DNA of 64,000 bases from Annulohypoxylon bovei var. microspora (taxonomy: Eukaryota > Ascomycota > Sordariomycetes > Xylariales > Hypoxylaceae), in contig MU405260.1 in the NCBI GenBank assembly GCA_022836615.1, positions 186,001 to 250,000 on the forward strand, given 5' to 3'. This document shows, piece after piece, positions 11,863-25,318 of the stretch; the stretch's first letter is position 1; the number at the start of each line of letters is the position of its first letter. The notes beneath the pieces were generated by a model. The model did not search any database, had not been told where the DNA came from, and saw only the letters and a list, made by a program, of their open reading frames with translations. The position numbers were made by a program, and so were the translations under genes.

Positions 11863-14800
11863 TCATTTCTTTCCCTTCTTGCGCCCGGGAACCACCTTGA
11901 AGCCGGCAGCCTGCATCGAGCCTGCATCGCTAGTGGGCTCTTTGTGACTGCTCTTCTTGGCCACCTCGTTCCAACCGCCAGCCGTGCTAGACTGCGTGTC
12001 TACCGAGGGGCTCTTGGCAGGCTGCTTCTCAACTACACCTCTGTCAGCAAGCTTCTTGCGACGGATGAACTCCTCAGCAAAATGACGCCCGTCCATAGTC
12101 TTAGAGTTAGCATAGATCGCATCCGATATAAGATCTCCCACTAGAGGGAACCCGATGAGTGTGTTGGCAAAGGCTTCAACTGTTTGAATATCGTCGTTAG
12201 CAGTCATCTTTATCCGCGTAGTTGTAGCTGATCCTAAACTTACTGTCCGTAACACCTGTAATTCCCTTAGCCAACTGACCGTGTAGCCATTTATTGAACT
12301 CGTCCACGGCTTCTGTGTGGGTAGTACCGGCCGTCGGATTTGTAGGCTTGGCGGCGGGTCGCGGTGGCGGAGCTGCGATAGCAGACACCGGCTTCGTGGC
12401 GCTCGGAGGCCGCGCCTGGGAAGAAGGACCGGTCGGCACTTTAACCTTGCCGCCAGCTCCGACAGTGGCCCAGCCTGATGCGGTGGCGGTGGGTGTCTGA
12501 CTAGGTGCGGGGACCGAGTTGGGTTTGCTGGCGAGATCTGCATACCGCTTTCCAGCGCTGGCCGCGATTCCGGCTTGCACAATCGCTTCCTTCGCTTTCT
12601 GCTTGCGTAACTCTTCTTCACGTTGGATGTCGGCTAGCGTCTTCTTTTTATCCGAGGTTGGTGCCTGGACCACGGGTCCGGATACCGGGACCTTTCCTGG
12701 GGCTGGCTTCGCCCAGGGACTACTGCTCGGTCCGGGATTGACAGGAGACGCGGTGCCCCACGTGCTGGTCATAGGGAGGCCCGGGGCAGCGGCAGCGACC
12801 TTCTCACGTTCTCGCGCCGCTTCCTGCTCGAGCATAGCACGCCGAGCAAGAGCTGCGGCTTCCTCGGCCTTGGCAGCCTTCAGAGCTTCCGCCTGCTGGA
12901 TCTCTTTTAGGCTGGGCCCTTTGTGCGACTCTGCCCCGCCGTCCTTGGCCCAAGGGGCGAGGGGCGGCGGCTGAGCTGCAGCGGACGACGGCGCGATTTC
13001 CGGCGTGCCAGATCGGGAGCTCGTAGCATACTGCTCAGGTAGGTTAGACTTGACACGCTGAGGAGCAGGAGCCGGCAGGGGGGTGGCGGACGGCGGTGGC
13101 GGGAAAGGCATCGGTAGCCCGGTGATCTTCGCGGCGGCCGCAGCGGCATGCGCCTGCTGATACTGCTTGGTCAAGGAAGCCGACTGGTCTCCTTCAACCT
13201 GACGATGGGCGGTCCCCGCGTCGGAAGATTCTCGAGGGGATCCAGCATCGGCAGCCTGAACGGGCGGGCTCAACTTAGATACTTGCTCGCTGGAGAGTTC
13301 GCGAAGAGGTGACGCATGTCGCTCCATCATCTCGGCATCGTGCTGCGCCCTAAGTTTTTCAAATTCCTGTAATCTTCCTCGAAAGCCTTCCGTGTCTTCG
13401 ACAAGCTCACCAGATCCAGGGAGCTGGCTTCGCACGCCCGCTTCCGAAATAGGGGCGCCAATAGGCTGCGGGGGGAGGTTGCCGCCTGCCGTCCCGGTAC
13501 CGTGAAGGCCAGCTAACATCTGGCGTTCTGGACCTGACAGGCGAGCAAGCTCGTCCTCTCTAAACATGTCTAATCCCTGTCCAGAACTACCTTGTACGGC
13601 GGCTTGATGTGTAGCTGGCGTGTCGAAAAAAGAACCCGCAGTTCCGATGGCACCGATAGGAGCTTGCGGAGGCATCGTGATAGGCGACGTGATGCTACCG
13701 AAGCTCGGCTGGCTCTGCAGGCTGTGAGCGCTGGAGTGGTGATGTAATCCCGGGACGCCGGGAATGGGAACCCTAGACATCGACTGCTGCGTAGCATAGA
13801 ACTCGCGGTGACGAGCCATGAGGTACTGCTCCTCCTGCTTGCGTCTCTCGAGGTTATTCTGCTCTTCCGCCGTTAAGGTCCTACCAAAACTAGGAAACGC
13901 ATTGACGAGAGGTGGCTGGATCACGCCGCCCGAATTGGAGAACGGGCCGGTCTGAGACGGCGGGCCGTGAGGTATGCCGATCTGGGGAACTAGGAAGGGC
14001 TCGCGAGAGTTGCCGATGCGCCTTATTAGCTGACCCAACGGCTCGAATTCCGAATCCTCCAACTTCTTCACTCGCAAATCTGGGGTGAAGAAATTGGCCT
14101 TGTACCAGTCGTTCATCTCTAAGCCGGTAAACGGGCCCTGCTGATGACCCTGGGGATCGAGGTATACCCATCTCATCCGATCAGGCATAACCATAGTACG
14201 AGACTGGACCGAAGGGGGGTCGGCTGCCTGGTTGGAAGCGTACGGTGGCGCATTGCTGGTTGCCGTGAAGGCTTGGCCGTGGGGAGCAGTTGAGATGCCG
14301 CCATGCAAGGGTTCAGAGCTCACCGGCGTCCGGCTAGGCTCGGCCTGGGCAAACATCTCGGCAAAGATTCCTCTCCCCGCTCGCATAGGGCTGTCGGTTT
14401 CCCGAGCGTGGTCGCCGGGAGCGGTGCGGCCGATGGCGCCCAGAGGGTTGGGCTGACGAAGATCCGGTATCGAATCGCTCAAGTTCTCGTTGTCCTGAGC
14501 CTGCATCTGCGCCTGCATAGCGGGAGGGAACAACGAACCAAGCTTGCTCGCTCGACCGAAGGATCCAGAGCCGCCGAACCCCCCCGCGCTGGAGGGACCA
14601 AAGACGCCACCAAGATTACCGAGGCCAGGGGATTGAAGATCACCGACGGGGCCAAACAAGGAGCCGCCGAAGCCCGTGAAGGGCGCGCGCTCGCGGTCCG
14701 GGGTACTCGAGGATGGCCAACCGGTAAGGTTGCTCAACGGCGGGTAGGCCTTCGCCCCGACGCTAGAAGTCTGGCTGCGATCGCTGCCGTCAAATCCACC

Positions 14801-16555
14801 GTGGGCGAAGGAGCGCGGCACTCCCCCGCCATAGCCGGAAACGTGGTCAGAGACGCCGGTCGAGCCATGCTGCCTGTCGCCGACGTCCTCGTGCTCGCCA
14901 CGCTCCCCCGGAGGGCTTCGGTAGGGATTGGTCTCCGACGGACTCAGAGGCGCCTGTTCATGTTCCGCGTGACCCCCTAAGTTGAGGCTGGCCATTCCGA
15001 AATCCCCGGTGGAACCTTTCACCGGAGTGTCATACGGGGCGTGAAGGGACAGATGAGACATCGGAGGGGGGCTCGTATCCTGAGCACCCCCTAGCACAGC
15101 ACTGCCCGAGACGCTGTCTTCGCCGAAGGGATCGGTGTCGGTACGTTGCCGAGGACGCCACGAGCGGTTCGAATCCGCCGCGGAACCTTCGTTCGACTTA
15201 GCCGCGATGCTGTCGGAGCTCTCCTTAGGAATCAAGTGCGCTAGGCGACTCTCGCCACGCGGGTTTCCGGATCGCTTCTCCCCGATGGTAGAACCTGGAA
15301 GGGCGAAGTTTCCGAAGCTGCCTATACCCGGCAGCGCGGTCGCCGCCGAGGTCGACGTCTGCCAAGGGGAGGCGCCTGCGAACCCAGAGCCGCTCGGCGT
15401 CGTGTTGTTACGCATCAATCCACCGAAAGGCTGAGTCTTGGAAGAAGTGTCGCGCGGACCAGTATCCTCTTCGGGTTCCTCGAAGGTTAAATCTTTCGAT
15501 TCCGTATTCTTTCGACTAAACCAGTACGACGAATCCTCTCGGGACGGGCGTGTGGCGGACGCCGGAGAAGTCAAGCCGCCGCCGCCAGAATAAGGGTTCG
15601 TGTCGGTAGTTTCGCGTCGTCTCGTACCAGGCCGCGAAGAAGCCGAAGGCGAAGAGAGTCCGAAGTTGGCGGAGCTTCCGTGCGAGAGCGATGTCTTTCG
15701 ACCGTTTACCCCTCCTCCGGGATGGTTCCCGTCTTTGCTCTGGGCCGGGGGCTTTATAGAAGAGTTAACATCGGACGCGAATAACTGATGCCGAGTCAGT
15801 TCACAAAAGAATAGTTCTTTACACCTTTGACCTTGACCGAAGACTAGGGGGTGGCACTCACCTCCTTTTCCTCCGAGTTCATATCCTGCAGACCGACAGC
15901 CTTAGTCAACCCCGGCGTATCCCAACAAATATCTGGTTCTTGAGGGGCGATGTGAGAGTCACCGGTCTTACCCCATCCCCTAGATGTGGAGCCGTTGGCG
16001 TGTCCCGGATCCCACCCGGGTGCGAACAAGGCGGAGATATCTGGCCGTTGGGAATTAGGGTCGCAGGTCGCACTGAAGATCGAGAGCAGCTGATCCCTCG
16101 AGTATCTCAGCGTGCCCGTGCTCTCGACATTGGTAGATCCGACCGGCATAGCAGAGATGACGGCCGGATCAGCGGTAGCCGATTGGGGAATCTCGGAACC
16201 TTGCATCTGATTCAGGGATTGACTCGAAGGAGTAGTCGACGTCCGGCGGAAAGTTAGAGTACCGCCATTAGCTGATCGTGCCGGACGAGACCTAGAAAGG
16301 GGGAGAAAGGATAAGACCCGGTCAGCTTGCCAATTCAACAAAAGCTATGTAGACGTAATAGTCCGGAGGGGGGAGAGCAACATGGGAAGAGAAGAGCAAC
16401 ATGGGAAGAGAAGAGCAACACGAGAAGAGCAAGATCACCCACCATTCTCCGCTAACGTTCCCTCGACCATCATTCCTAGCACCTGGTCTCGTGTCACGGC
16501 TTGGGTTCTGTCCGGCAGCAGCTGAGGCGAAACTCGACGGGAGATTTGACGGCAT
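11863..16555 (-). CDS. GYF-domain protein (Smy2/Syh1/GIGYF family)
   Basis: Coding exons, in gene order: 16443-16555, 15862-16291, 12244-15784 and 11863-12179, giving 1466 aa. All phases agree, and intron 3 (12180-12243) has a perfect GCTAAC branch site. The N-terminus begins MPSNLPSSFASAAAGQN, the usual start of this fungal family. The GYF domain is near residues 718-770 (RWVYLDPQGHQQGPFTGLEM...WYKANFF) with the hallmark GPF and the downstream W. GYF domains bind proline-rich ligands; family members act with translation-repression and mRNA-decay factors or in ER-Golgi traffic. Downstream is a long Gln/Ala/Glu-rich region including a coiled-coil-like ALKAAKAEEAAALARRAM segment. The C-terminus (IEAFANTLIGFPL...GRHFAEEFIRRKKLAD) is a conserved tail recovered only by splicing intron 3. 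Reading through that intron would stop early. Confidence 0.88.
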
Positions 16556-17892
16556 TGTCACGGATGTGGAAGGGCTGCAATCTTTTTATACGAAATACGG
16601 CCTGTAAGAATAGCGGGATGTACGAGGAGTGTAGGCGCAGGCGTTTAGAGCTTAGGTGAGAATCGAGAATCGAAATACTCGGAGGGGAAGAGGGGATTCA
16701 AGCGGATTCCTGTCTAGCTTCGAGTTTAGTGTTATGAAGCGCGACGAATGGTATGGTAAGGTAGGTAAGGTAAGGTAAGGTGCTAAGCGGCTTATGGGTT
16801 CATGCATACGTAAACGTGAATGTAGATGCGAGTGTGAATGCTCGGGTAATGGAAGTTGTTGTCAAACGAATTGTATTGTACGTTGCATAGGATGCTCCCA
16901 CAAGATCGCGTAGCAATAAGGGATCGTATCGGGGTCGTAAAGCTACTTGGGTAAGTTACGGGATCGATGAAATCTTTTTTTGTGTCGCTCTACAAAACGG
17001 GTGTCGGGCGTGTCAAATGTGTCTCTTTTTTTTTGGTGACGACTTGCAAATTCCTTAATTTTTTGCTCGTTGAAATTTCAGGGTGGACGGTAAAGTTTCC
17101 TAGTCTACTAGGCTACTTGGGGGCGAAAAGGCACTAGCCACTCGCTGTTAACCATCAAATATTCATTGAGCCACAAACAGCCCACTTGGTGGCTATTAAA
17201 ACCAGGGTAGGCATTCGACAGCACGAATTCCAGCCACAGAAAAGCATCCATTACATCTAGGGCACAGAACCTTTACCTACCTCCTAAGCTATGAGCTACA
17301 AAATCTCATAAAGGTAATATTCGCTCAAAATATCCGAAAGTATTCTCATATTAATCATATTTTAATTAATTTTACTTTACGTTGTTTTAATTGATACCAC
17401 TTATGTTTGAATGAAGAACTAACACCTTTACGTATACCTACTACAAGTAGTGAAATGATAGTTGTGCATGGAAAAGCGAAAGAAAACATAAAATCCCGTT
17501 GTGGAATTAACTTTCTGGTTGGTCTTACACATAGAACAAGCTAACCAACCTTGAACTTTATTATAACATCAGTTCTTTCTTCTTCTTCTGCTACACACAT
17601 GTGCACATGTAGATACCTAGGTAATTAGGAAAACTCTATATTCTCCTATTCAAATATAATTATTGCAAACTACCTGCCAATGCGCATCACCTAATATTGC
17701 CACCATAGAGCTATGTAAAAAGTAATAAAAATATTAAATATAAAAGATATCTCAAAATTTGTCTATACCTTGGCACCCAGTTACGCTAAAGTTCTTCAAG
17801 CCATGTAAGAAATTCGTTACTTCATCACACGAATCAAACTACCGATCAGCCAGATCTCCCGCAGCACGCAACATGCAACATGAACAGATCTC
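16556..17892. other. Intergenic region, NRPS-like gene to GYF gene
   Basis: Left part: promoter of the GYF gene, with GGTAAGGTAAGGTA runs near 16755-16790. Right part (about 17200-17880) is strongly AT-rich, with TACCTAGGTA near 17617. I saw no gene or transposon ends. Confidence 0.5.
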
Positions 17893-20800
17893 TTAAAGAC
17901 CCCATTGCTTACACCAATGCTTCATCAGTTCGGGTGTGACGGCCTTGGTAGCCTTCATCGTCGCGCTGCGCTCTGTCGTACGCTTCATGTCGCAAACAAC
18001 AGGTCTCTGGCCTGCTTCGTAGGCCTCCGACATGTCCCGATACGAATCGATCAGTTTGACACCTGGGTTCTTGTCTATGGCTTGAGTGTCGTCGGCCTGG
18101 CTCTTCTCTAGCCGGTCGATCCACTCTCCGAAGCTGATCAGCTCCCGAATACGGTCTTTGCCGTAAAATTCCTGGACCGCTGGGGCAAGCTCAGCCCAAG
18201 GCGTGGCAGACGGATTCACGCCGTGATAATAGCCGCTGATATCATTGGCCGCGAGCTTCTGGGAGACGCCGACAACTTCAAGCACCAGATTCGCGATACC
18301 TTCAGCCGGCGTCCAATCGACACGATCCATCATTCCAAGATCGCTTGGCAGGGCGCCGAGATATAAGCTGCTAGCAATGATGGAGGGAAGCCATTCGTGC
18401 TTATTCCATTGACCGGCTTCCGCCAGGGGCCCACCGATCTGCCCGACGCGGATCATCGCAGCCGGAAAGTCGCCCGCCTTGGCAACGTCCTCTAGAATAA
18501 GACTCCCAACCATCTTGCTGCGCCCATAACCACCACCGGCGAGCTTGAGATCCACTAGCCTTCCTTCCGGAACCGGCCCGTTCTTGCTGTCCCAGTGGTC
18601 TATGCTGCCGATCGACGAGATGAAGACGACGGCCACACGCTTCGCCGAGTTCGTAGCAAAGTCGGCGACGTTTCGAACACTTCGGATGTGGGGCTCGAAC
18701 GACTCAACCGGCATGTTAAAGTTGACCGGCCACGCGTTGTGGATCACGCGGTCCGCCTCGGCTAGCAGTCGATCATACGTATCTTGGGGAAGACCAAAAT
18801 CTGAACGCGACATGTCGACATGTAGAAATTCGGTCTTGGATGCGAATTTTGCACTAAGACCTCGGTCCTTGACGGACTGTGCTTGACGCTTTGCGCCACC
18901 GTCTTCTGATCTGTTCAGACAGACGATCTTCTTCACCGACGGATTCTTTACCATGAGATCTAGCATGTACGATCCTAGCATGCCGGTGGACCCAGTTAGA
19001 AGAACTGTTTGACCTTCGTCCGCCGGGTCGGGTCTGTCTCCTTGTTTCGTAGGAAGATGGGCCGTGTACTTCTCCCAGAGCGTCTCCATGGCTTTAACCT
19101 GATGGTCCTCGCCGCTGCTAGGGCTGGATTCTGCCTCCTCGTTTAGAATCGAGAGTATGTAATTTGCGAGTTTCCGCGGCGTTGGATTAGTATAGATGGT
19201 GCGAGTAGCCACCTTAGTACTATCGACGTGATGACCGGCGGCTTCCAATGCGCCGTGAAGAACTCGAGAGGCGTTGATAACAAGCAACGAGTCGATGCCG
19301 GCGGAGAAGAAATCGCTATCCGGCCCTAGCTCACCCTTGAATCCCAGCTCGGTCTCAAACATCTTCTGGATAGACTCTATCAGCGTATCCTCAGAGCTCG
19401 CATCCATCCTGGTCGTAGTGGTGTCGAAAAGGTGGTCTGCTGCCTCGTACAGCTTATCGATCTCATCCTTGTACATCTTCAACGTGCTTCCTCGCTGAAT
19501 GGTTCCTTTACCGGCACGGTTGAATGGTTTGTTCGGGTTAGACAAAACTATGAACTGGCGCGCAATCTGGCCGTGCGCAACCGTCTCCTTATTGGCTCTG
19601 ACGACGTGCGGCCATATCCTATCAAGGAGCTTCTCAGCTTCTTCCTCGTTCTGAGGGTTCCTCACCGGTTCGATAAGGAGCCCGGCTTGGAAGCGGTCGG
19701 TGCCGACGACTAGAGCGCCCTTGACCTCGGGATGTCCTTCGACGATCTCTTCGATGCCAACCGGGTTTAGCTTTTCGCCGTTGCTAAGGACGATAATGTT
19801 GTCGGATCGACCATAATATATCCAATGGCGAGGGAGAGTCGGGTGCGGTTTGTACATGTCCTTGGTGTCGTACTCGTCGAGATCCGGGAAGGTATAGAAA
19901 ATCCCTTGGAGGCCCGGATGCTTGTCTTTGCGAACCATCACAAGCCGATATACGTCTTCGGTACCTTCGACCTTACGCCAGACCGCTCCGATAGCCTCCT
20001 CGTCAAATATGAAATATTGCCAAAGGTCCAGATTCGGCTGAAGGTACGTCGGCAAGAGAGAGAACCTAAGAGATGTCAGCCGATGTCAGTCGATGATTAG
20101 AAGTAGCCGCAAGCTCTCGACGAACGTACTCCGTAGCGCCGATCACGTTATTAAGGACCACGCCATTCTTGACCAGCCTGTCGCCGGCTTCCTTGATAAG
20201 GTTTCCTACAGAAATTAGTATTTGAAATCTAGAATTTAGGCATCTCGCGAGATTCTAACCTCCGCCGAACGTGACGCATTTGAGATTAGCCAACGACTGG
20301 GTGTACTCGTCGCTGTGGCTCATCTCCTCCAGCATCGCCGGGGGAAGCATGACCCCCTCGACGTCTACGTTGTCAAGGCACTCGAGAACCAAGTCGATAG
20401 ACAACGGGCGCTCGCCGATCCCGAACGCGACCGGGGTGTCCCAGTATAACACGGAGAAGACGAAGATGAACAGCCCCGCGGCATGAAAGAGAGGCACTTA
20501 AACCGTATTAGCGACGTCTTCAATAACTATCGGGGGACGCCTTACTCGGCACGAGGTGTCTCCGTCCAAGCTTTGCGAACCCTCGCATCCAGACCGCGGC
20601 TCCGTTGAAGTCCGGCGACTCGTGAAAGAAATCGTTGATAGCTATCAGGCCGTGGGTGAGAACGATAGGTTTGGGAAGGGCGGTGCTTCCGCTAGTGTGC
20701 AGAACAAGAGCAGGCTCCCATTCGGCTTGCTCGAACGTCTTCTCGTAAGGAAACGGCTCGACCTCGTGCTCCGGAAACCAAGCGTCGATCTCTCCGACCT

Positions 20801-21329
20801 CGATAGCCATCATGTCCCGCTCCTGTACCCAGGGCTGGATCAGCGACCGCTGCGGCTTCGCGAAAGCCACGACGTTGCAGTCCGTCTTCTCGAACAGGGA
20901 CATCTGCCCCTCGTGGGAATTACGGGGCGAGATGAAGAGAGCCTAACACAGCTGTTAATATCCCGTCGGGCCTGCGTTAGAGGAGACGCGTACCTTGTAG
21001 CCGGCCTTCATCGCGCCGGCCAGAAGTACGACGTAGCGGGCGTCGTTCGGGCCGATATACGCTACGGTCGGGAACGAGCCGGAGGACGGGGCACCGCACA
21101 TCTCGACGATCCTGTGCGCGACGCGGTTGACGGCATTCGCGTACTCCTTAAACGTGACGACTTTCCATCCGTCCTTAGGATTCTCGGAGCGGGGGATGGA
21201 GAACGCCTCCTTTTTAGGGTCATCCTTCGCAATCCCGTCAATTACGTGGGGAATTAGCCGACGTCCATAGCTGGGCTTGCCAGAACCGCTCGCCTGCTCG
21301 TTCGCCTGCTCGTTCGCAGCTGCAGCCAT
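17893..21329 (-). CDS. NRPS-like adenylation-thiolation-reductase enzyme
   Basis: Coding exons in order: 20994-21329, 20546-20942, 20260-20496, 20130-20205 and 17893-20065, giving 1072 aa with consistent phases (0, 1, 1, 2). The enzyme activates a carboxylic acid, loads it on a carrier and reductively releases it, usually as aldehyde or alcohol. Adenylation domain: LHTSGSTALPKP near residues 194-205, MPLFHAAG following, YGRSDNIIVLSNGEKLNP near 433-450, and GKGTIQRGS near 534-542. Carrier domain: FFSAGIDSLL with the phosphopantetheine serine at about 608. Reductase domain: nucleotide-binding TGSTGMLGSYM near 706-716 and GGYGRSKMVGS with the Tyr-x3-Lys pair. No condensation domain is present. 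The substrate cannot be read by eye. No obvious biosynthetic partners flank it, so it may act alone. It is not a lysine-pathway Lys2, because that N-terminal part is missing. Confidence 0.9.
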
Positions 21330-24300
21330 CGCTAGGGATAGTGGAAGCTATTGTCTTTCAACTCGGTCCGCGTAGCTCTGTCGTATGATATGATCTTGAT
21401 CGTATCCTATTTTGTTATTTCGTAACTGAAAAGTGTAGATGCTGTCGGTACCCAATGCAAATAGGTAAACAGGTTGTATCACTGGCGTTCATCTACCCAG
21501 TACGTGGGCGAGATACCCTTGTTATTATACCACACATCGCGTCTTCGGCTTAAGGTATCGCTTCTTCGGTCAACTTACGGCTCCTCCGGTCCTGGGAGGT
21601 AGGCCACGGTAGAGCATGGCGCATCCGCACAAGAGTGGGAAATGCAACAGTAAGCTGCACGGCATTCATGGGATGCCGAACAATCCTGGGTTCCGCGGCC
21701 TCTACCCAGGAGCCACGAGACCTCAGGGGCACAACGTGGGTACATGCTAGCGCCGAAACCCGGATGCTTCCAAGCATAGATGCAAAAAGGCTGGATGGGT
21801 AGCATGTAGTTACGTGGGTACGGTGTGCCACAGCGTCAACTTTGGATTAACAAAAAAGTAGGAATGAGAAGGATCCGAACGGAGCAGCCGGGGAAAGGCG
21901 CCGAGAACTAGCCCGGAAGGGTGGTATCGATCAGCGCCTCTGGTCGGCAATCAACCTTGGGAGCTATCGATTTGATATCTACCCAGATATGTATACCGAA
22001 AGCCTTACCGGGTCTGCCGGGTACAAGCTGGATTTACATATCTAGGTAGGCGAATATATGACATAGTTATTCAGTGATAGAACTTACATTAGGGTGTAGG
22101 TACCTAGGCAATTATGCGTGTAGGTGTGTGCCTTGCGATGCTACGTCAGGGAGTAGAGTGTTTGTCAAATTGCCAGTGTCTGAGATTATTCCCGACGAAG
22201 CCTCTCAGTATCGACTCGGGAATAATCACGCGAGAGTTATCCTCTACATACGCAGTACGCAGCACGCCGGCAATTGGAATTGGCCACAGGATTTGACGCA
22301 TCTGCCCCCTGCTAAAGCCGCAATGCGACCCTAAATCTTCGAACCCGCCCTGCATATCATATCATAAAGCCGTCTCTTATGTAATATGCTGTCGTATATA
22401 TCCTCCTATCCACCTAGGTTTTGTAGCAGCGGTAAACCACTACCCAATTGGTCTGATATTGCAGTCAGTTATATGCGTAGTTTATTCCCGAAGCTGAGAG
22501 GTTGACTTATTGTAGGTATTCGCAACTCGAGAAACGTGGCGGGATCGACGACGCGCCGTCCCTGATTACAATTTGGTATAAAATACCGAGGTTGTAGCTG
22601 GGTGGATGTCGTTGTATTATGTAGTGTTGATGGTGTATCTATGGATCTACAGATGTAGATGTGGGTTACGTTACTGATATCCTGCACCCCTGACCTCCTT
22701 TTAAATCTTCCTGTCCTCTCCTCCTTATCCCCGACGGTGCATTGACCACAACATAGAAAGCTACCTACTGACAGAACAAAAAGCCGGTGCAATTCCCGAC
22801 TTTTGCAACCCACATCGGCGGGGCGAAGTGGAGCAGCGCTTCCACTTCACACGGGCTTCGGGTTGTCCAAGCACCAATTTCGTGTCCTGACCTAGTTATG
22901 TTTATCGGATATAAACTTGAGGGTTCCGGCCGAACCGGTACAGGCCACATGGCTCGCTCTTCGGGGACCTCTATCTTCCTTGGCATCTGCTCGGGCTGCT
23001 CGGGCCAGAGAGCTTTACTTGGTGAGGAGGCTAGATTGAGTAGAGGAATACGAGTTGCATTCAAACCAAGGCCGTACTGCGCTTATTCATGCCTCTAACT
23101 AACTACCTAGTAGCTCTAGACAAATAACCGGAAGTCAATTGATGACCTGTCACAAACACCTATAAATTACTCCGCATCAGCCGTTAAATTATTCTTGTTT
23201 TCCCACCCCGTGTATCAGCACCATGCATTGTTGTTTTCCACCGTCAAAAGAGATGATATTACAATCGACCATAAGGCAATTAGATCATATTGCAGTTGTT
23301 CACTCGTCATACCATTACCTAGGTAACTATACAAATATCTGCAGGTACCTTTTATGTCATTAGTTCATTGATGATCTGCCAGCTCGTGAGAAGCAACGGA
23401 GAAGATCCTCCTTGTCGAAATTCGTGTATGATCTGGATTTCCACGTCATGACTTCAAACAATGCAATAATATGTTTAAAAATCTATTGGTGGTTAAAATA
23501 ACCAATTCAAAGGCTCCTTACTATTAAGACCTAACTGAAGGCCCCAGAAACTCTGAAGTTAAATCGTAGCTAGAAGTCTTGTAAGCCTTAGACAACAACT
23601 ATCTCTACAGTCATAAGGATTACCAAACTTAATTTGACGGTTCCTGCCATATCATACCAATTTATCATATTAGTTACCCCTTTCATCATTGCGTTCATAA
23701 TTGTGCCTCATTCCCGGATTCTCTTCTACTGGTAGTATATTAGATTATATTGTCCTAACTGCAAAGTAACCCGGTTTCTTATACTTCAGGTAGTAGGCGC
23801 TTAAACGCCGCCAGTCTAGGGTACCATAGAATGGTTATAGATATTGTCAAGTACATATAAATCTCTTCTTTTTTCCTTTTCGAGAAGAAATTGATGTTAT
23901 ATGCAAAGGTCTCCAGTAAGCCATTGTGCTACGCTACACAAATAGCTAGATTTTCACTTCGCGTTTTGGTTACCTTGAATGGAAGTTTCTAAGATTGTCA
24001 TACAACACCCCCTTTTCCCACCTTCTCCACGAATAGGCGGTTATAGATAGGAGAAATTTCTATTCTAAATTATGGTCTTAAGCCTTGGCAATGGCCGATT
24101 CGTATCTATATCCACAACGAGTATCCAGGCAGCTATACCCGAAGATAGTTGCTACGACGAAGACCTAGTTAGGGAGGTTAAACCACGGCATTGCTGTGCG
24201 AGTTCCAGATTTGCCTGCTAAGAGTCGTAGGGGCCGGCACATGCTCAAAATCACAATAATCGTAGAGTCAACCTAACGTGCCATCCATATGCTCTAGAAT

Positions 24301-25318
24301 CCTTAGAAAGCTGTATCACGAATATATGATAAGAATTCGAGTTCTCAGCTGGAATACCTAGGTAGGTAGGTAGGAACTTAACTTGCGCATCGTGTATGTG
24401 GCGTAGATATTTGGTTCGACATGATCCTACCTCCCGAGACCCCTTTGATGTGGTGGCTACTTGAATTAGATCGCGAGAGCTATTGTCCCTGGACGATATA
24501 TTCAATAGGTTGATGTTGATAACTTGATTTTGCTGACTTAACTACACGCTTTGAAAAGAGGAACCCTCATAACTAAGCCGATTTACGAGTCTGATGAATT
24601 TTCAAGACACCGACATAGGTCATAGAGTTGTCCAATATCATCTTGGATAGTAAATTGGTGTCTGTATCTAAGGTTACCCAGGTACCTACCTGTACCTACC
24701 TAGGTAAACATTCACACTAGTCTACTCAGAATGGACTTACATAAGATTAAGTGCCCCATGTGTTAATGCTATTGTATTGAACTGCGCATAAAACTATCCC
24801 CTGCGTTACACAGCCAGCATCCACTACCCGCCATAGCATGTGTTAGTTACTTATATGGGCAAGCAGGGGATACTAGGTAGTTTTGCGCACAGTCTAATAC
24901 AGTGTCCACCTCATTTAGCTTTCATACTACACCCATGAAAGCGGCTTCATAACAATACGCAATGCGAATGTCGTAACTAAAGGAATTGAAGCATCTCTTA
25001 CCCGTTGCTGTTAAGGGGTATCGATAAGGGCTTACATTATCACTGGTCGGTGTGCCATTATGGGGACGAAGGCTGGAAAGGTAGTATGCTCAACGCTCAA
25101 CCCAATTTTAAGCTGCTCTTAAAAACGGTTACAATCCGAGGTTAAGCACGAGATGAATAGTGGAACAGTATTGTTTTTGCAATGGAAGTCGTATTAAAAA
25201 CAACTCGGCTCAAAAAAAAGAAAACTATGAGTAGAGACCCTCGTGTTGCCAATAATCGCCACCCCTTAACCTCATAACGCGTGAAGACTATCGATCAGAG
25301 CAAATGACATGGTGGTAT
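21330..25318. other. 4-kb gene-poor, AT-rich block
   Basis: No supported gene. The first 1.7 kb has mixed composition and scattered short ORFs without family signatures. From about 23.1 kb it is AT-rich. CCTAGG-centred motifs occur near 22045, 22101, 22410, 23320, 24355 and 24680; the last two sit in clusters of TAGGTA repeats. I saw no terminal repeats or transposase motifs, but an old degraded element cannot be excluded by eye. Confidence 0.5.

Noticed and set aside
14303..14980. 225-codon plus-strand ORF opposite the GYF gene
   Set aside because: Antisense shadow of a GC-rich coding exon; the minus-strand reading has domain evidence.
22765..23098. Overlapping ORFs of about 100 codons on both strands in the gene-poor block
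   Set aside because: Both are open for the same stretch, suggesting composition rather than coding; no family recognised.
21330..25318. Degraded transposon or RIP-mutated repeat in the gene-poor block
   Set aside because: No terminal repeats, target-site duplications or transposase/reverse-transcriptase motifs could be seen; AT-richness alone is not enough.
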